A stretch of 35,095 nucleotides of DNA, taken from a virus. Made by a program: the position numbers and the translations under genes. Below are positions 1 to 9,404 of the stretch, in pieces. The first letter of the stretch is position 1; each line of letters begins with the position of its first letter. The stretch spans positions 1 through 35,095 of the IMG/VR virus record IMGVR_UViG_3300046167_000218, one strand, 5' to 3'. The notes beneath the pieces are model-generated. The model saw nothing but the letters and a program-made list of their open reading frames with translations, was not told where the DNA came from and searched no databases.

Positions 1-1724
1 CAGAGCCTGTTGAAGGGCCACAAGGCGATCCCGGTCGTGATGGTGTTGATGGTGTTGATGGTATTGATGGTGTTGACGGTCGTGACGGCATAGATGGCAT
101 TGATGGAGCAGACGGCAGAGACGGTATTGATGGCCGTGACGGAGTAGATGGAGTAGATGGTCGCGATGGTGTTGATGGCAGAGATGCAGACCCTGAAGTT
201 GTAAGAGGCATTGTTGAGTCTGTTGTTAACAACGCTATTAGTAACATACCTCCCGGCACATCTACAGAAGAAGTTAGAGAAATTGTTAACGCCGCTATTA
301 TTGGTTTAGATATTCCAGAAGGAATGACTGCCGATCAAGTCAGAGAGATTGTTGGCACTGCTATTGGAAACATTCAGTTCCCTGACTCAGTAACTCAAGA
401 GCAAGTAAATCAAGTTGTTAGTGGTGTTCGGTCTGATTTAGAAACAGCTACCACTGAATTAGGCGCATCTATTGCAGATGTTAGAGGCGAAGTAAGGGAT
501 GTAGAGTCTAGCCTTCGTGACGCTTTAGAGGCTCAATCTGAGGGTCAAACTAGAGAGCTTACCGAAGCGGAAGCGCGCTTATTGTCAGAAATAACTGGAG
601 TAGAAGCAGGTTTATTGCAACAGCTATCTACTGTGCAGGGCGGACTAAATTCTCGATTGCAAAACCTAGGAACCGATCTTGATTCTGTCAGGGATGAACT
701 AGGCACATCAATTCTTGGCGTTCAACGAGAGGTAAGTGAAGTAGAGCGTAGTCTTACAGAGGCGCTTGAAGCCGCAACATTAGGGCAAGCTACAGATCTT
801 AGTGATGCTGAGGCTCGATTACTTTCTGAGCTTACTGGCGTTGAAGAAGATATTCTTCAGCAAATGGCAGAGTCTGATGCTGGGTTAGAGGCAGGTTTGT
901 TTGATCTTGGCACAAACATCAACCAAGTCCGTGCTGATCTTCAATCGCAAATTCAAACAACGCAACAAGAAACTGCTGAAAGCCTTGAGCAGGCAACTGA
1001 TGAAAGGCGCGAATTACAACAAGCTCTTATTTTAGTAGGCGGTGATATTAGTCGTTTAGACGCACAAACTCGCCAACAGTTTGAAGACTTTGGACAAAAT
1101 GTTAATGAGTTATTTTCTGACGTTAATGTAGATATTGAAGGTTTGCAGGCAGGTCAGATCAGCCAAGCAGAAGCTTTTGCTCAGTATCAAGCAGATGCAG
1201 CAAGCCAATCAGAAGAGGCGGCTGAAGACCGTCGCAACTTACAGCAAGCAATCATTGGCGCTCAGGGTAACATTGAGGCGTTAGATGCTAACACTCGCCA
1301 GCAGTTTGAAGAGTTTGGTGAAAACGTTAACGAACTATTCTCTGATGTTGATGTAGACATTGAGGCATTACAGGAAGGTCAGATCAGCCAAGCTGAAGCG
1401 CAAGCAGCATTTGAACAAAGCGTTAGTGAACAGTTTGGTCAGGTTGGTGAAGGTCTTGCAGGTCTTGGCGAGGGTCTTGAAGGTCTTGGTCAAGGTGTTG
1501 CAGGCTTAGGTGCTGGTCTAGGTATGGGATTGTTAAGTCTTGGACAGCAACAAGAACAGTTAGCAGCAGAACTAGCTAAACCAGATCCTATACCGTTTGA
1601 CCCATTCTTAAAAGGTCTTAGCCCGTTCCAAATATTAACACCAACAGCATTAAGTTCTGTTCAACAAAAAGATGCAGTAAGTGAGCTTGATAAATATATT
1701 AGACAAACAGGAATGCTCGTATGA
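1..1724 (+). CDS. C-terminal part of a large collagen-like and coiled-coil virion protein (5' end outside the window start)
   Basis: The frame is open from base 3 with no start needed, so this is the 3' part of a longer gene. The first 60 or so residues are collagen-like Gly-X-Y triplets, mostly G-V-D, G-I-D and G-R-D. Three repeats of about 22 residues follow, each with a V-x-x-I-V-x-x-A-I-type core (195-430). Next come two copies of a roughly 80-residue coiled-coil repeat (both with LGxSI, AEARLLSE and TGVE) and two copies of a roughly 60-residue repeat (both with TRQQFE, NVNELFSDV and GQISQAEA), then a Gly-Leu-rich stretch. Trimeric fibre-like architecture is inferred from the collagen and heptad patterns. 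The stop overlaps the next gene (ATGA). Joined end to end with the open gene at 33673-35095, it would make one protein of 1,048 residues. Function is not known; a tail appendage or virion fibre is likely. Confidence 0.8.
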   Translation, partial: EPVEGPQGDPGRDGVDGVDGIDGVDGRDGIDGIDGADGRDGIDGRDGVDGVDGRDGVDGRDADPEVVRGIVESVVNNAISNIPPGTSTEEVREIVNAAIIGLDIPEGMTADQVREIVGTAIGNIQFPDSVTQEQVNQVVSGVRSDLETATTELGASIADVRGEVRDVESSLRDALEAQSEGQTRELTEAEARLLSEITGVEAGLLQQLSTVQGGLNSRLQNLGTDLDSVRDELGTSILGVQREVSEVERSLTEALEAATLGQATDLSDAEARLLSELTGVEEDILQQMAESDAGLEAGLFDLGTNINQVRADLQSQIQTTQQETAESLEQATDERRELQQALILVGGDISRLDAQTRQQFEDFGQNVNELFSDVNVDIEGLQAGQISQAEAFAQYQADAASQSEEAAEDRRNLQQAIIGAQGNIEALDANTRQQFEEFGENVNELFSDVDVDIEALQEGQISQAEAQAAFEQSVSEQFGQVGEGLAGLGEGLEGLGQGVAGLGAGLGMGLLSLGQQQEQLAAELAKPDPIPFDPFLKGLSPFQILTPTALSSVQQKDAVSELDKYIRQTGMLV

Positions 1725-2368
1725 CATACCTTAACTTAGTTAACAATGTACTGCGTCGTCTTCGTGAAGAAGAGGTAACGTCTGTACAAAGCAACACATA
1801 TTCTAAAATGGTAGGTGATTTTGTTAATGATGCAAAACGTATCGTAGAAGATTCTTGGGATTGGTCTGCGCTACGTACTACATTAACGATCACTACTACT
1901 GATGATATTTTTAATTACGTATTAACAGGTAGTCAAAACAGAATCAAAGAACTAAATGTTATTAACGACACTTCTAATATAATTATGGAGTATCGTCCTG
2001 CTAAGTACTTTGATGAACAATACTTAGTACAAGATCCAGTAAAAGGCTCTCCTAAATTCTTTACGTACAACGGTATTGATAGCGACGGCGATACTCAGAT
2101 TGATGTTTACCCAAAGCCTGACGGTGTGTATACGCTTCGGTTTAACTGTGTGTTGCGCGGTGCTGACTTGTCTGCCGACACTGATGATTTGTTAGTGCCT
2201 GCTATGCCTGTAACACACTTAGCTGTTGCTTTCTTAGCGCGTGAACGTGGTGAAACTGGAGGTACGTCTGCTCCTGAATACTTTAATATTGCTAATCAGT
2301 ATTTGTCTGATGCTATTGCTTTAGACGCTCAAAAGCACCCAGAAGAAGTAATCTTCTATACGCCGTGA
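1721..2368 (+). CDS. Head-tail connector / tail tubular protein A-like (T7 gp11-type adaptor)
   Basis: A 215-residue protein. Its N-terminus (MTYLNLVNNVLRRLREEEV) and the early helix 'VNDAKRIVEDSWDW' are typical of short-tail adaptor proteins that form the ring below the portal. The predicted C-terminal helices carry 'HLAVAFLARERGETGG', also common in that family. It starts four bases inside the preceding gene and lies seven bases before a nozzle-like protein, the usual gp11-gp12 order in T7-like phages. It is placed downstream of tail genes rather than directly after the capsid. The family call rests on order, size and N-terminal pattern; I could not run a profile search. Confidence 0.75.
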   Translation: MTYLNLVNNVLRRLREEEVTSVQSNTYSKMVGDFVNDAKRIVEDSWDWSALRTTLTITTTDDIFNYVLTGSQNRIKELNVINDTSNIIMEYRPAKYFDEQYLVQDPVKGSPKFFTYNGIDSDGDTQIDVYPKPDGVYTLRFNCVLRGADLSADTDDLLVPAMPVTHLAVAFLARERGETGGTSAPEYFNIANQYLSDAIALDAQKHPEEVIFYTP

Positions 2369-2375
2369 GGTAGCT

Positions 2376-3902
2376 ATGGCTCAACAATTACAAAGTATTA
2401 ATCTTGTTGCACCAGCTTTTAAAGGAATCAATACAGAAGATTCTCCACTGGCTCAAGATCCTTCGTTTGCTGACATTGCTGACAATGCAGTGATTGATAA
2501 GCGTGGGCGTATTGCGTCACGTAAGGGTTACAGCGTTATTACAACGGACAAGACTGAGTTAGGCTCTGCAAAGATCAGAGCAATCAAAGAGTTTGAAGAC
2601 AACGCTGGCAACACTAAAGTGTTTTCTGTAGGCAACAACAAGATACTTAGCGGTACTACAACACTTGTTGATGAAACACCTGTATCAGTTACGATTACTC
2701 AAGATAACTGGAAGATGGTTAACTTCAACGATAAGATTTATTTCTTCCAACGAAGTAACGAACCGTTAGTCTATGACGCTGTAGGAGGCTCTGTAGTGAC
2801 CCTGAGCAGCGTTTCTGGTGCTGCTGGTGTTACTAGTGCTATGTACGGTAATGAGATTCTAGCGGCTTATGGAAGGCTCTGGACAGCAGATGTAAACAAT
2901 GACAAGTCTACTGTCTATTGGTCTGACTTGTTAATAGGCCATGATTGGTCTGGCGGTACTAGCGGTTCTATCAATTTAGCTAAGGTTTGGCCTGACGGGT
3001 ATGACGAGATTGTAGCGTTAGCTGCACACAACGGACTGTTAATTATCTTTGGTAGACATAGTATTGTTGTATATCAAGGCGCTGAAGCACCAGCAACAAT
3101 GTCACTATCTGACACTGTATCAGGAGTAGGCTGTGTTGATAGAGATACTGTACAATATACAGGTACAGATGTGTTGTTTCTTTCACACACTGGACTAAAG
3201 AGCTTTGGCAGAACAATACAAGAAAAGTCAATGCCTATTACAAGTTTATCAAGTACTGTTTCTAAAGACATTATTGGCTTGTTACAAAATGAAACTGAGT
3301 TTTATCGTTCAGTGTATAGCCCAGAAGAAGGTTTTTACTTAATTACTTTTACTGCTCAAGATACAACCTTCTGCTTCGACGTTCGAGGAACACTAGAAAA
3401 CGGTGCATATCGTGTTACTCGTTGGCCCGGTACAGGCTTTACAGCTTACGGTAGACAAAACGACGGTACACTATTGATTGGTAACGGTGAAGGTATTGGT
3501 GAGTACAGAGGCTACAGAGACAACGGTGAGAAGTACCGTTTTAAGTACTACAGCCCCGGTCTGACCTTTGGTGATCCTTCACGTCTGAAGATACTTAAGA
3601 AGCTGCGCCCGACAATTGTTGGTGCTAACAGTGCCATTATGTTTCTTAAGTGGGCTTATGACTTTGGTACGTTCTTTCAAACAGCAGAGTTTACTGTTGG
3701 TAATCAGGTAACAGGTTACTTTAACGAAAGTGAGTACAACAGTACAGCAGAATTTACAGGTGGTGATCTTACGTCACGCCGTGGCATAAACACTACCGGA
3801 GGCGGTGGAGTTATAACAATTGGGTTGGAAGCAGACATAGACGGTTCAGGTTTGTCTCTCCAAGAGATTAACGTATTAGCACTAATGGGTAAAGTACTAT
3901 GA
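2376..3902 (+). CDS. Tail nozzle / tail tubular protein B-like, propeller-type
   Basis: A 508-residue protein starting with 'NLVAPAFKGINTEDSPLAQDPSFADIADNAVIDKRG' spread over residues 9-44, the opening seen in many podovirus tail hub or stabilisation proteins, which act at the tip of the short tail. The body is beta-rich with repeated blade-like stretches (NDKIYFFQRSNEPLVYD, GLLIIFGRHSIVVYQG, TDVLFLSHTGLKSFG). It is shorter than T7 gp12 (about 790 residues), so it is more like the compact marine podovirus form. GAGGT precedes the ATG. It follows the adaptor gene and overlaps the next small gene by four bases, which supports a tail assembly role. Confidence 0.75.
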   Translation: MAQQLQSINLVAPAFKGINTEDSPLAQDPSFADIADNAVIDKRGRIASRKGYSVITTDKTELGSAKIRAIKEFEDNAGNTKVFSVGNNKILSGTTTLVDETPVSVTITQDNWKMVNFNDKIYFFQRSNEPLVYDAVGGSVVTLSSVSGAAGVTSAMYGNEILAAYGRLWTADVNNDKSTVYWSDLLIGHDWSGGTSGSINLAKVWPDGYDEIVALAAHNGLLIIFGRHSIVVYQGAEAPATMSLSDTVSGVGCVDRDTVQYTGTDVLFLSHTGLKSFGRTIQEKSMPITSLSSTVSKDIIGLLQNETEFYRSVYSPEEGFYLITFTAQDTTFCFDVRGTLENGAYRVTRWPGTGFTAYGRQNDGTLLIGNGEGIGEYRGYRDNGEKYRFKYYSPGLTFGDPSRLKILKKLRPTIVGANSAIMFLKWAYDFGTFFQTAEFTVGNQVTGYFNESEYNSTAEFTGGDLTSRRGINTTGGGGVITIGLEADIDGSGLSLQEINVLALMGKVL

Positions 3903-4132
3903 GTAACTATACAAAGACCACTGACTTTGCCGCTAAAGACAGTCTACCTTCCGGAGACAGCGGTAAAATCATTAAAGGCGCTGAGTTTGAAACAGAGTTT
4001 GACGCCATATCTTCAGCTATCGCTACCAAGGCAGATCTTGCTTCACCGACCTTTACAGGTACAGTGACGATTCCTGCATTGACATTTACAGGTACGCTGT
4101 CTACAGGAACTATTGACGGAGGTACGTACTAA
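3899..4132 (+). CDS. Small tail-associated protein ending in the IDGGTY motif
   Basis: A 77-residue protein with N-terminal 'SGDSGKIIKGAEFETEFDAISSAI', a pattern common at the start of marine phage tail-fibre and tail accessory proteins, then a low-complexity beta-like repeat (ASPTFTGTVTIPALTFTGTLSTG). It ends in IDGGTY, the same ending as the tail-fibre gene at 28568-29828. The codons for Gly-Gly supply GGAGGT, the ribosome binding site for the next gene, and the stop overlaps that gene's start (TAATG). A role as a small structural or linker protein is inferred from these patterns and from lying between nozzle and ejection genes. Confidence 0.65.
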   Translation: MSNYTKTTDFAAKDSLPSGDSGKIIKGAEFETEFDAISSAIATKADLASPTFTGTVTIPALTFTGTLSTGTIDGGTY

Positions 4133-5301
4133 TGTCTTTAAATCTTCCCGGATACACTGGAACAGGTGGTGGCGCTACTATTGGCGGCGGTTTAAATTTA
4201 CCCGGATATACTGGAACAGGCGGCGGTCTTACTACTGGCGGGGGTTTAAACATTCCGGCGGCGGGACAAGCAAACATTCCTGTAAATCTTGCTACAGCTA
4301 CTGCTGGCAGTGGTGGCTTCTTTAGCAATCTGTTTGGCGGTGTTGGTGACTTTTTAGGCGGTGTTGGACAGATAGGCTCAGCCCTTTCTCCTGCATTGCC
4401 GGGCATTGCTGGTACGTTGTTGACTAAAGAAGCTTATGACAGACTAAGCGATATTGGTGAGCAATCTATACTAGGTACAACAGTAGGCGGTGTACGTATT
4501 CCCGGAGCTATGGAGCTTGCTGAACGTGGTCAAGCAGAGTCACAGTTCAGACCATTTACGGTTACTACTGCTACAGGTGGACAGTTTGATACTGCAGTTA
4601 CACCAACAGGTGCTGTTGAAACAACAATGGGTTTAGCCCCATCTGAGCAGGCACTGCAGCAACAGTTGTTTGGCGGTGCAGGTCAGTTCTTTGGACAAGC
4701 TCAGATGCCTACCGTAGATCGTGAGCAGGCTATCTTTGAACGTATGCGAGCAGCACAGCGTCCTGAAGAAGAGCGGCAACGTCTAGCACTAGAAGAGCGT
4801 CTAGCTGCACAGGGGCGTTTAGGTACGTCTTCAGCAGCGTTTGGTGGTGCTACACCAGAGCAACTAGCAATGGCTACCGCTCAAGAAGAAGCACGTACAC
4901 GTTCAATGCTAGGTGCGATGCAGCAGGCTCAGGCAGAACAAATGCAACAAGCAGGGTTAGGACAGCAGTTCCTTGGTGCAAGCTACATGCCTCAAGCACA
5001 GTTGTTAGCAGCAACACAGCCAGCACAGCGCATGGCAGAGCTACAGCAACAGGCTCAGTTGTACGGTACAGGTTTGTTTGGCGAGACTGCAATGTCTGGT
5101 CTGGAGTCTAGACTGTTGGCAGAGCAAGCACGTGCTAACCTGCTAGGCGGTATAGGCTCTAACGTACTTGCTGGTTTGTTTACACCGCAGGTTACTAAGT
5201 CTGGTACTGTTATTGATCCGGGTGGCTTTGGTGATATTGGTAGTATCATAGAAGGTATTGGTAGTGGTCTTGGTGGGTTGTTTGGATTTGGGAAGGATTA
5301 A
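4132..5301 (+). CDS. Internal virion / ejection protein-like (first of three), Gly-rich N-terminus
   Basis: A 389-residue protein. Residues 1-45 contain two near-identical Gly-rich repeats with the core 'NLPGYTGTGGG'. Residues 60-105 are hydrophobic and Gly-rich (FFSNLFGGVGDFLGGVG and 'SALSPALPGIAGTLL') and could insert in a membrane. The centre and C-terminal half are Gln- and Ala-rich helices, and the protein ends in another Gly-Phe-rich stretch. Size, composition and position after the nozzle gene, heading a row of three large genes, match the T7 gp14-15-16 set that forms the DNA ejection channel. I cannot show homology directly. The start has GGAGGT eight bases upstream. Confidence 0.6.
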   Translation: MSLNLPGYTGTGGGATIGGGLNLPGYTGTGGGLTTGGGLNIPAAGQANIPVNLATATAGSGGFFSNLFGGVGDFLGGVGQIGSALSPALPGIAGTLLTKEAYDRLSDIGEQSILGTTVGGVRIPGAMELAERGQAESQFRPFTVTTATGGQFDTAVTPTGAVETTMGLAPSEQALQQQLFGGAGQFFGQAQMPTVDREQAIFERMRAAQRPEEERQRLALEERLAAQGRLGTSSAAFGGATPEQLAMATAQEEARTRSMLGAMQQAQAEQMQQAGLGQQFLGASYMPQAQLLAATQPAQRMAELQQQAQLYGTGLFGETAMSGLESRLLAEQARANLLGGIGSNVLAGLFTPQVTKSGTVIDPGGFGDIGSIIEGIGSGLGGLFGFGKD

Positions 5302-5303
5302 TC

Positions 5304-6509
5304 ATGGCTAAGTTTTCACAAGCATTTTTACAAGGTCTGTTACAACCTTCTTATCAGGAGGGTTTGTTTACTGCTGCGCGTGGTATTGGTCAAGCTCCGG
5401 GATTGCGTAGACAACAACAGCAACAACAAGAAGAGATTCAAAAGCTTCGTGGTATGGGTGCTGTTGAACGTGCTGAGTTTATGGCAGGTAGAGCAAAAAC
5501 ACCAGAAGAGTTGATGCAAGCAGAGGCAGCAAAAACTGCCGCTGTTAAGGAGGGTTCTCTTACAAGTCTTCGTGGTCTTGAGGTAGCACGGCAAGCCGCA
5601 GGAACCGCCAAAGAAAAAGAAAAAATAGAACAAATAATGGCTCGTGTAGCTGTGCAGGCTGGTGTTGATCCTTCTACAATTATAGGACGTACTCAAGCAG
5701 AACAAGATACTGAGTTATCTAGAGAGTTAGCACAAGGACGTTTAAAAGATAAACAACGCGAAGATCAAGAAGCTGCTATTAGTCAAGCATACTACAATGT
5801 TCCTAAAGAATCTTTAGCAAAGTTTGAAGAAAACGCTGTTAAATCTGGTTTTGGTAATGTTATTGACGAAATAAAAGAAGACAGAGATAGAGATGAGTTG
5901 TTTACTTTGCAACTTAAAAACGCTAAAACTAAAGCAACAGAAAACGCAGCAATAAAAAAAGCACCTCTTCCTGTTACTACGTTAAGAGATAGAATTGATA
6001 AAGCTAATATTGATCCAACACTAAAAGAACAATTTTTATCAGAGCTTGATGATATTAAACAACCTAACTTTGAAACTAATGAAACTTGGAACCCCGGTGA
6101 AAGAAAGCAAGCAATGGATTCATTAGAATCTCTAAACAAAGCTGTTAGAGCAGAAGTGTCTAGAGAGGTTACTAGAAAAAATGCTATACGTGCTGACATT
6201 CGTCGTCTTGAAACACAGCTAACTAAACCACCTACTAAAGCTCAGATTGATGAGCAGTTAGACCAAGCAAAAGAAGACGTTGTTACTACAGGATTTTTTG
6301 GTGAGCTTGAAGACGATCCTGTTGTTGTAAAACAAAGGGCAACAGAGTTAGCTAGGATTGCTAGAGATAAGCAAATTCAAGATTTAATTGATCAACGTCG
6401 TGTTGAATTAGGCGGAGAAGCTGTAACGCAACCTGATGAAACTGAAGAGGAAGAGGAAAAGCAAGGTACAGAACTTACCACTAAGGCTGATCAAATAGTA
6501 GGACTTTAA
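5304..6509 (+). CDS. Internal virion / ejection protein-like (second of three), helical and charged
   Basis: A 401-residue protein, nearly all predicted helix and rich in Lys, Glu, Gln and Ala. A run of Gln occurs near residue 33 (RRQQQQQQEE) and an acidic tail (DETEEEEEKQG) near the end. There are no membrane segments. Long charged helices fit an internal core protein carried in the capsid and ejected with DNA, like T7 gp15, but gp15 is larger (about 750 residues), so the match is positional. AAGGATTAATC precedes the ATG. It sits two bases after one ejection-type gene and two bases before the next, so the three are surely co-expressed. Confidence 0.55.
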   Translation: MAKFSQAFLQGLLQPSYQEGLFTAARGIGQAPGLRRQQQQQQEEIQKLRGMGAVERAEFMAGRAKTPEELMQAEAAKTAAVKEGSLTSLRGLEVARQAAGTAKEKEKIEQIMARVAVQAGVDPSTIIGRTQAEQDTELSRELAQGRLKDKQREDQEAAISQAYYNVPKESLAKFEENAVKSGFGNVIDEIKEDRDRDELFTLQLKNAKTKATENAAIKKAPLPVTTLRDRIDKANIDPTLKEQFLSELDDIKQPNFETNETWNPGERKQAMDSLESLNKAVRAEVSREVTRKNAIRADIRRLETQLTKPPTKAQIDEQLDQAKEDVVTTGFFGELEDDPVVVKQRATELARIARDKQIQDLIDQRRVELGGEAVTQPDETEEEEEKQGTELTTKADQIVGL

Positions 6510-6511
6510 TA

Positions 6512-9403
6512 ATGTCTGATAGGTTAAATAAGTACGCTGCTTGGCTTGTTAAGAACGAAGACAAGAAAGGCACTGAAGAGTTTCAAACAGTCGTTGATGC
6601 TTATCGTGAGTTACGTGTACAACCAGAGCGTGAAGCGTTAGAAGAAGAGTTTGCACAAGCAGAACAAGAAAGAGCAGAAGCAGCTTATCAACTAGAGGCG
6701 GCTGAAGATACTGTGCTTGAAAACTTAGCGGAAGGTATTCAAGAAATGTCTTCTGCTGGTGTAGGTCTTGCTGTAGATACTATTGATGCTTTTACTTCTA
6801 TTGGACGTGTTCCTTATGAAGCAATAACAGGTAAGGATGTTCGTACTCTTCGTGAAGCTATGTCAGGAACGGCCCTTGATTTAGATCGTCCGTTCATGGA
6901 AGAACGTACAGCAGCTATGTTTGGTCCTAGATTAGCCGCTACTATTGCTACAGCAGGCGGTGCTGGTGCTGTTCAAGTTGCTCGTGATCCTGCAAAGGTT
7001 TCATCTGCCCTAAAAGACATTGCTGGTTTAGGAATGACTAAAACTCCTGAAGCCGTTGCTGCGTCTGCTTTAGTATCAGCCGCTAAAGAATCTCAAACAA
7101 TCGGTAAAGTAGCTGATGATATTCAAAAGATGACTGATGAGTATCGTCCACAAATAGAGGCAAGATCCGTTACTCCAGATGGTAGTGGAGGATCAGTAAA
7201 GCGTGTTGAAGGCGGTTGGGAGTACGGTGGTTTACGTGCTACTGGCAACGCTAAAGAAGGCTATGACATACCCGGCATAGGAAAAGTAGACAAGAAAGCT
7301 GATATTAAACTAGCTATTGACGATCAGTTTACTGCGTTTCAGAAAGCCAGAGAACAAATGCAGGTAGAGTATAACTTACGTAAAGAGCTACAAAAGACAG
7401 AAGATTTTTCTGAGTTGCGAGGAATGACAACAGCGCCTAAGCGCGTGGCTTTTACTCTTGGAAAGCAGTCGGAAAAAGACGTAGGCTTGACAACTCAGGC
7501 AATAGACACTGCCGAAGATGCTCTGTACTACAAAGTAAGTCCTGAGCTTGCAGGAGCTGCTACTATTGCTGCACAATCGTCTGGCGTAAAAATGAACAGA
7601 GCTTATGATGAATACCTTCTCCCTGTTGTCCCTGTCATTCAACTGTGGCGAACCAACAAAGAAGCCGCTAAAGCTATGTTGGATTATTCTCGTGGATTGA
7701 AAGGCAACAATCGTTCTCAGTTTTTAAAAAGATTGTCTGACTCTGGTGTTTCAAATCAAGAAATACGCGCAGTAAATAACTATCTTAATTTTAGAGGGCA
7801 ACTTTTTAAAGAGCATCGTTTTAACATAGGTGAAGAAACATCTGTTTTAACAAACAGGTTGCACATACAAATGCAGCCTATTGAAGAGTTAGGTGAAAAA
7901 TCTGCGTATGCAAAACGCGGTAGAAAAAATTATTTAGAGGTTCAACAAGACCAGTCTAGACGAGCGTTACGTAATAGACAAGTTGCTACTGATGAAATGA
8001 TTGAGCAATATCAAAATCCTTTTTTGACTGACTTTAAACTTCTTAATCAAAACGACTTTTTAAACGAGATAACAAAACGTATTGATGTGGGATCTTTAGG
8101 TGTTCAAAGTCCTACAGGACAGGAGGCGTTTCAAGCTGTAGCTCGCCGTCTTGCTGAAGATCTTCCTGATAACGTAGCTGAAAGAGGTGCTAGAATTATC
8201 GAGGACATGGTTATTGGTTCTCAACAACACGCCCCTGCTGTAGCTCAGTTAATATCTACTTTGTCTTATGGCGGCACACTTATGTCGTTAAAATCTGCTG
8301 TGCTTAACCTTCACGATGTTTTTGTATCTCCTATGCTCAACGGCGTTGCTGCTACAATTCGTGGAACTAAACGTGCCTTTGATCGTAAACAAAAAAGTTT
8401 TGTAGATCCTGAGTTAACAGGTATTAACAGGCAGACACAAGGAGAGTTTGCTAATAAGTTAGTTGATGAAGTAGGAAGAATGTCTGACGATCCTTCTGTA
8501 TTAAGAGAGGCAACTAGATTAGCATCTAAAGGTCTTGAAAAGGGAATGAGGTACACTCTATTTAGTGGTATGGACGGAATAGGTAAACGTGCCATTATGA
8601 ATAGTGTTATTGAAAACGGTTATGATTTAGCCAAGAAAGGACAATTCAACGACAAATGGGGACGTTACTTTTCTGAAGCAGAAAGGTTTACTATCATCAA
8701 CGCTTTTCGCAGACACGGTAGAAACTTAGAAGCTATGTCAGAAAAAGAGTTAAAGCTTATGTCTGAGCTTGCATATGCAGGACTGGGACAACAACAGCTT
8801 ACTTCAGTGGCAGGAAGACCCTTGGCTTGGTCAACAAATCCTGTAATACGCCCTCTGTATACGTTGATGGGTTTTGCAATTGTACAAAGATCTTTGCTAC
8901 GTAAGAAAGTAATTGATGAGTTAAGAGCTGGTAATCAAGGACAGGCAGCTAAGAATGCTGCTTTGTATATCGCTAGTGCTGGTGTTGGCTATGCTGTTCT
9001 TGATGAGGCTCGTGACTTTGTTTTTTCGGGAGGAGAGGACAAAATAACAGGAGAGGAGTTGTTGTTTAAAGCGTTGGTAGATCAGCCCTTATCTGTTATG
9101 ACTTTAAATAAAGCACCAACATCGCAGTATCAGTACAATAGATTCAAAGCTAACCCTTATGAATGGGCTGTTACTTCTATTGCGCCTGCTGGTGGTTTAA
9201 TAGAACAAGGGACTGCGGCAGGTATTGATTTAATAACAGCTCCTATATCAGAAGATCCAGCAAAGAATGTAGAAAAAGCTTGGAAGCACATCATGCAGAT
9301 ACCTGCTTTAAACAACTCTATCGGTACTGCAATGGCTGTGATGGGTACGCCTGTAGGTACAACAACTACGGTAATAAAAGAAAAAGGGGCCGAAGCCCCA
9401 TAA
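6512..9403 (+). CDS. Large internal virion / ejection protein-like (third of three)
   Basis: At 963 residues this is the largest protein fully contained in the window. The N-terminal 70 residues are charged helix. Gly-Ala-rich hydrophobic segments appear near residues 75-105 and 135-165, and again near 790-830 (PLYTLMGFAIVQRS, AALYIASAGVGYAVLDE), which suggests membrane contact during DNA ejection. No transglycosylase active site was recognised, unlike T7 gp16 (about 1,320 residues). It ends the rightward structural row. Its last codons encode KEKGAEAP, and that same DNA forms the terminator of the opposing operon. The ejection role is inferred from size, composition and position. Confidence 0.6.
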   Translation: MSDRLNKYAAWLVKNEDKKGTEEFQTVVDAYRELRVQPEREALEEEFAQAEQERAEAAYQLEAAEDTVLENLAEGIQEMSSAGVGLAVDTIDAFTSIGRVPYEAITGKDVRTLREAMSGTALDLDRPFMEERTAAMFGPRLAATIATAGGAGAVQVARDPAKVSSALKDIAGLGMTKTPEAVAASALVSAAKESQTIGKVADDIQKMTDEYRPQIEARSVTPDGSGGSVKRVEGGWEYGGLRATGNAKEGYDIPGIGKVDKKADIKLAIDDQFTAFQKAREQMQVEYNLRKELQKTEDFSELRGMTTAPKRVAFTLGKQSEKDVGLTTQAIDTAEDALYYKVSPELAGAATIAAQSSGVKMNRAYDEYLLPVVPVIQLWRTNKEAAKAMLDYSRGLKGNNRSQFLKRLSDSGVSNQEIRAVNNYLNFRGQLFKEHRFNIGEETSVLTNRLHIQMQPIEELGEKSAYAKRGRKNYLEVQQDQSRRALRNRQVATDEMIEQYQNPFLTDFKLLNQNDFLNEITKRIDVGSLGVQSPTGQEAFQAVARRLAEDLPDNVAERGARIIEDMVIGSQQHAPAVAQLISTLSYGGTLMSLKSAVLNLHDVFVSPMLNGVAATIRGTKRAFDRKQKSFVDPELTGINRQTQGEFANKLVDEVGRMSDDPSVLREATRLASKGLEKGMRYTLFSGMDGIGKRAIMNSVIENGYDLAKKGQFNDKWGRYFSEAERFTIINAFRRHGRNLEAMSEKELKLMSELAYAGLGQQQLTSVAGRPLAWSTNPVIRPLYTLMGFAIVQRSLLRKKVIDELRAGNQGQAAKNAALYIASAGVGYAVLDEARDFVFSGGEDKITGEELLFKALVDQPLSVMTLNKAPTSQYQYNRFKANPYEWAVTSIAPAGGLIEQGTAAGIDLITAPISEDPAKNVEKAWKHIMQIPALNNSIGTAMAVMGTPVGTTTTVIKEKGAEAP
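9371..9400 (-). terminator. Rho-independent terminator of the leftward operon, UUCG tetraloop
   Basis: Read leftward, GGGGC-TTCG-GCCCC is followed by TTTTTCTTTTATT. This is a five-pair GC stem closed by the very stable UUCG tetraloop, plus a U-rich tail. The rightward strand lacks a U tract after the hairpin (ATAAACTAAATC), so termination should act only on leftward transcripts. It lies directly after the RNR stop codon and inside the last codons of the opposing ejection-protein gene. Confidence 0.85.
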
Positions 9404-9404
9404 A

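Noticed and set aside
1-200. Short direct repeats resembling a repeat array
   Set aside because: They encode in-frame collagen-like Gly-X-Asp triplets, so they are protein repeats and not CRISPR or iterons.
4079-4107. TTGACA with TACAGG 17 bases later, inside a coding region
   Set aside because: The -10 box is poor and the site lies in a repetitive Thr-Gly-rich coding part with strong ribosome coupling to the next gene.
4110-4406. Leftward open frame opposite the Gly-rich ejection protein
   Set aside because: The Pro-rich translation is the reverse of Gly-rich repeats on the coding strand, and no ribosome site is present.
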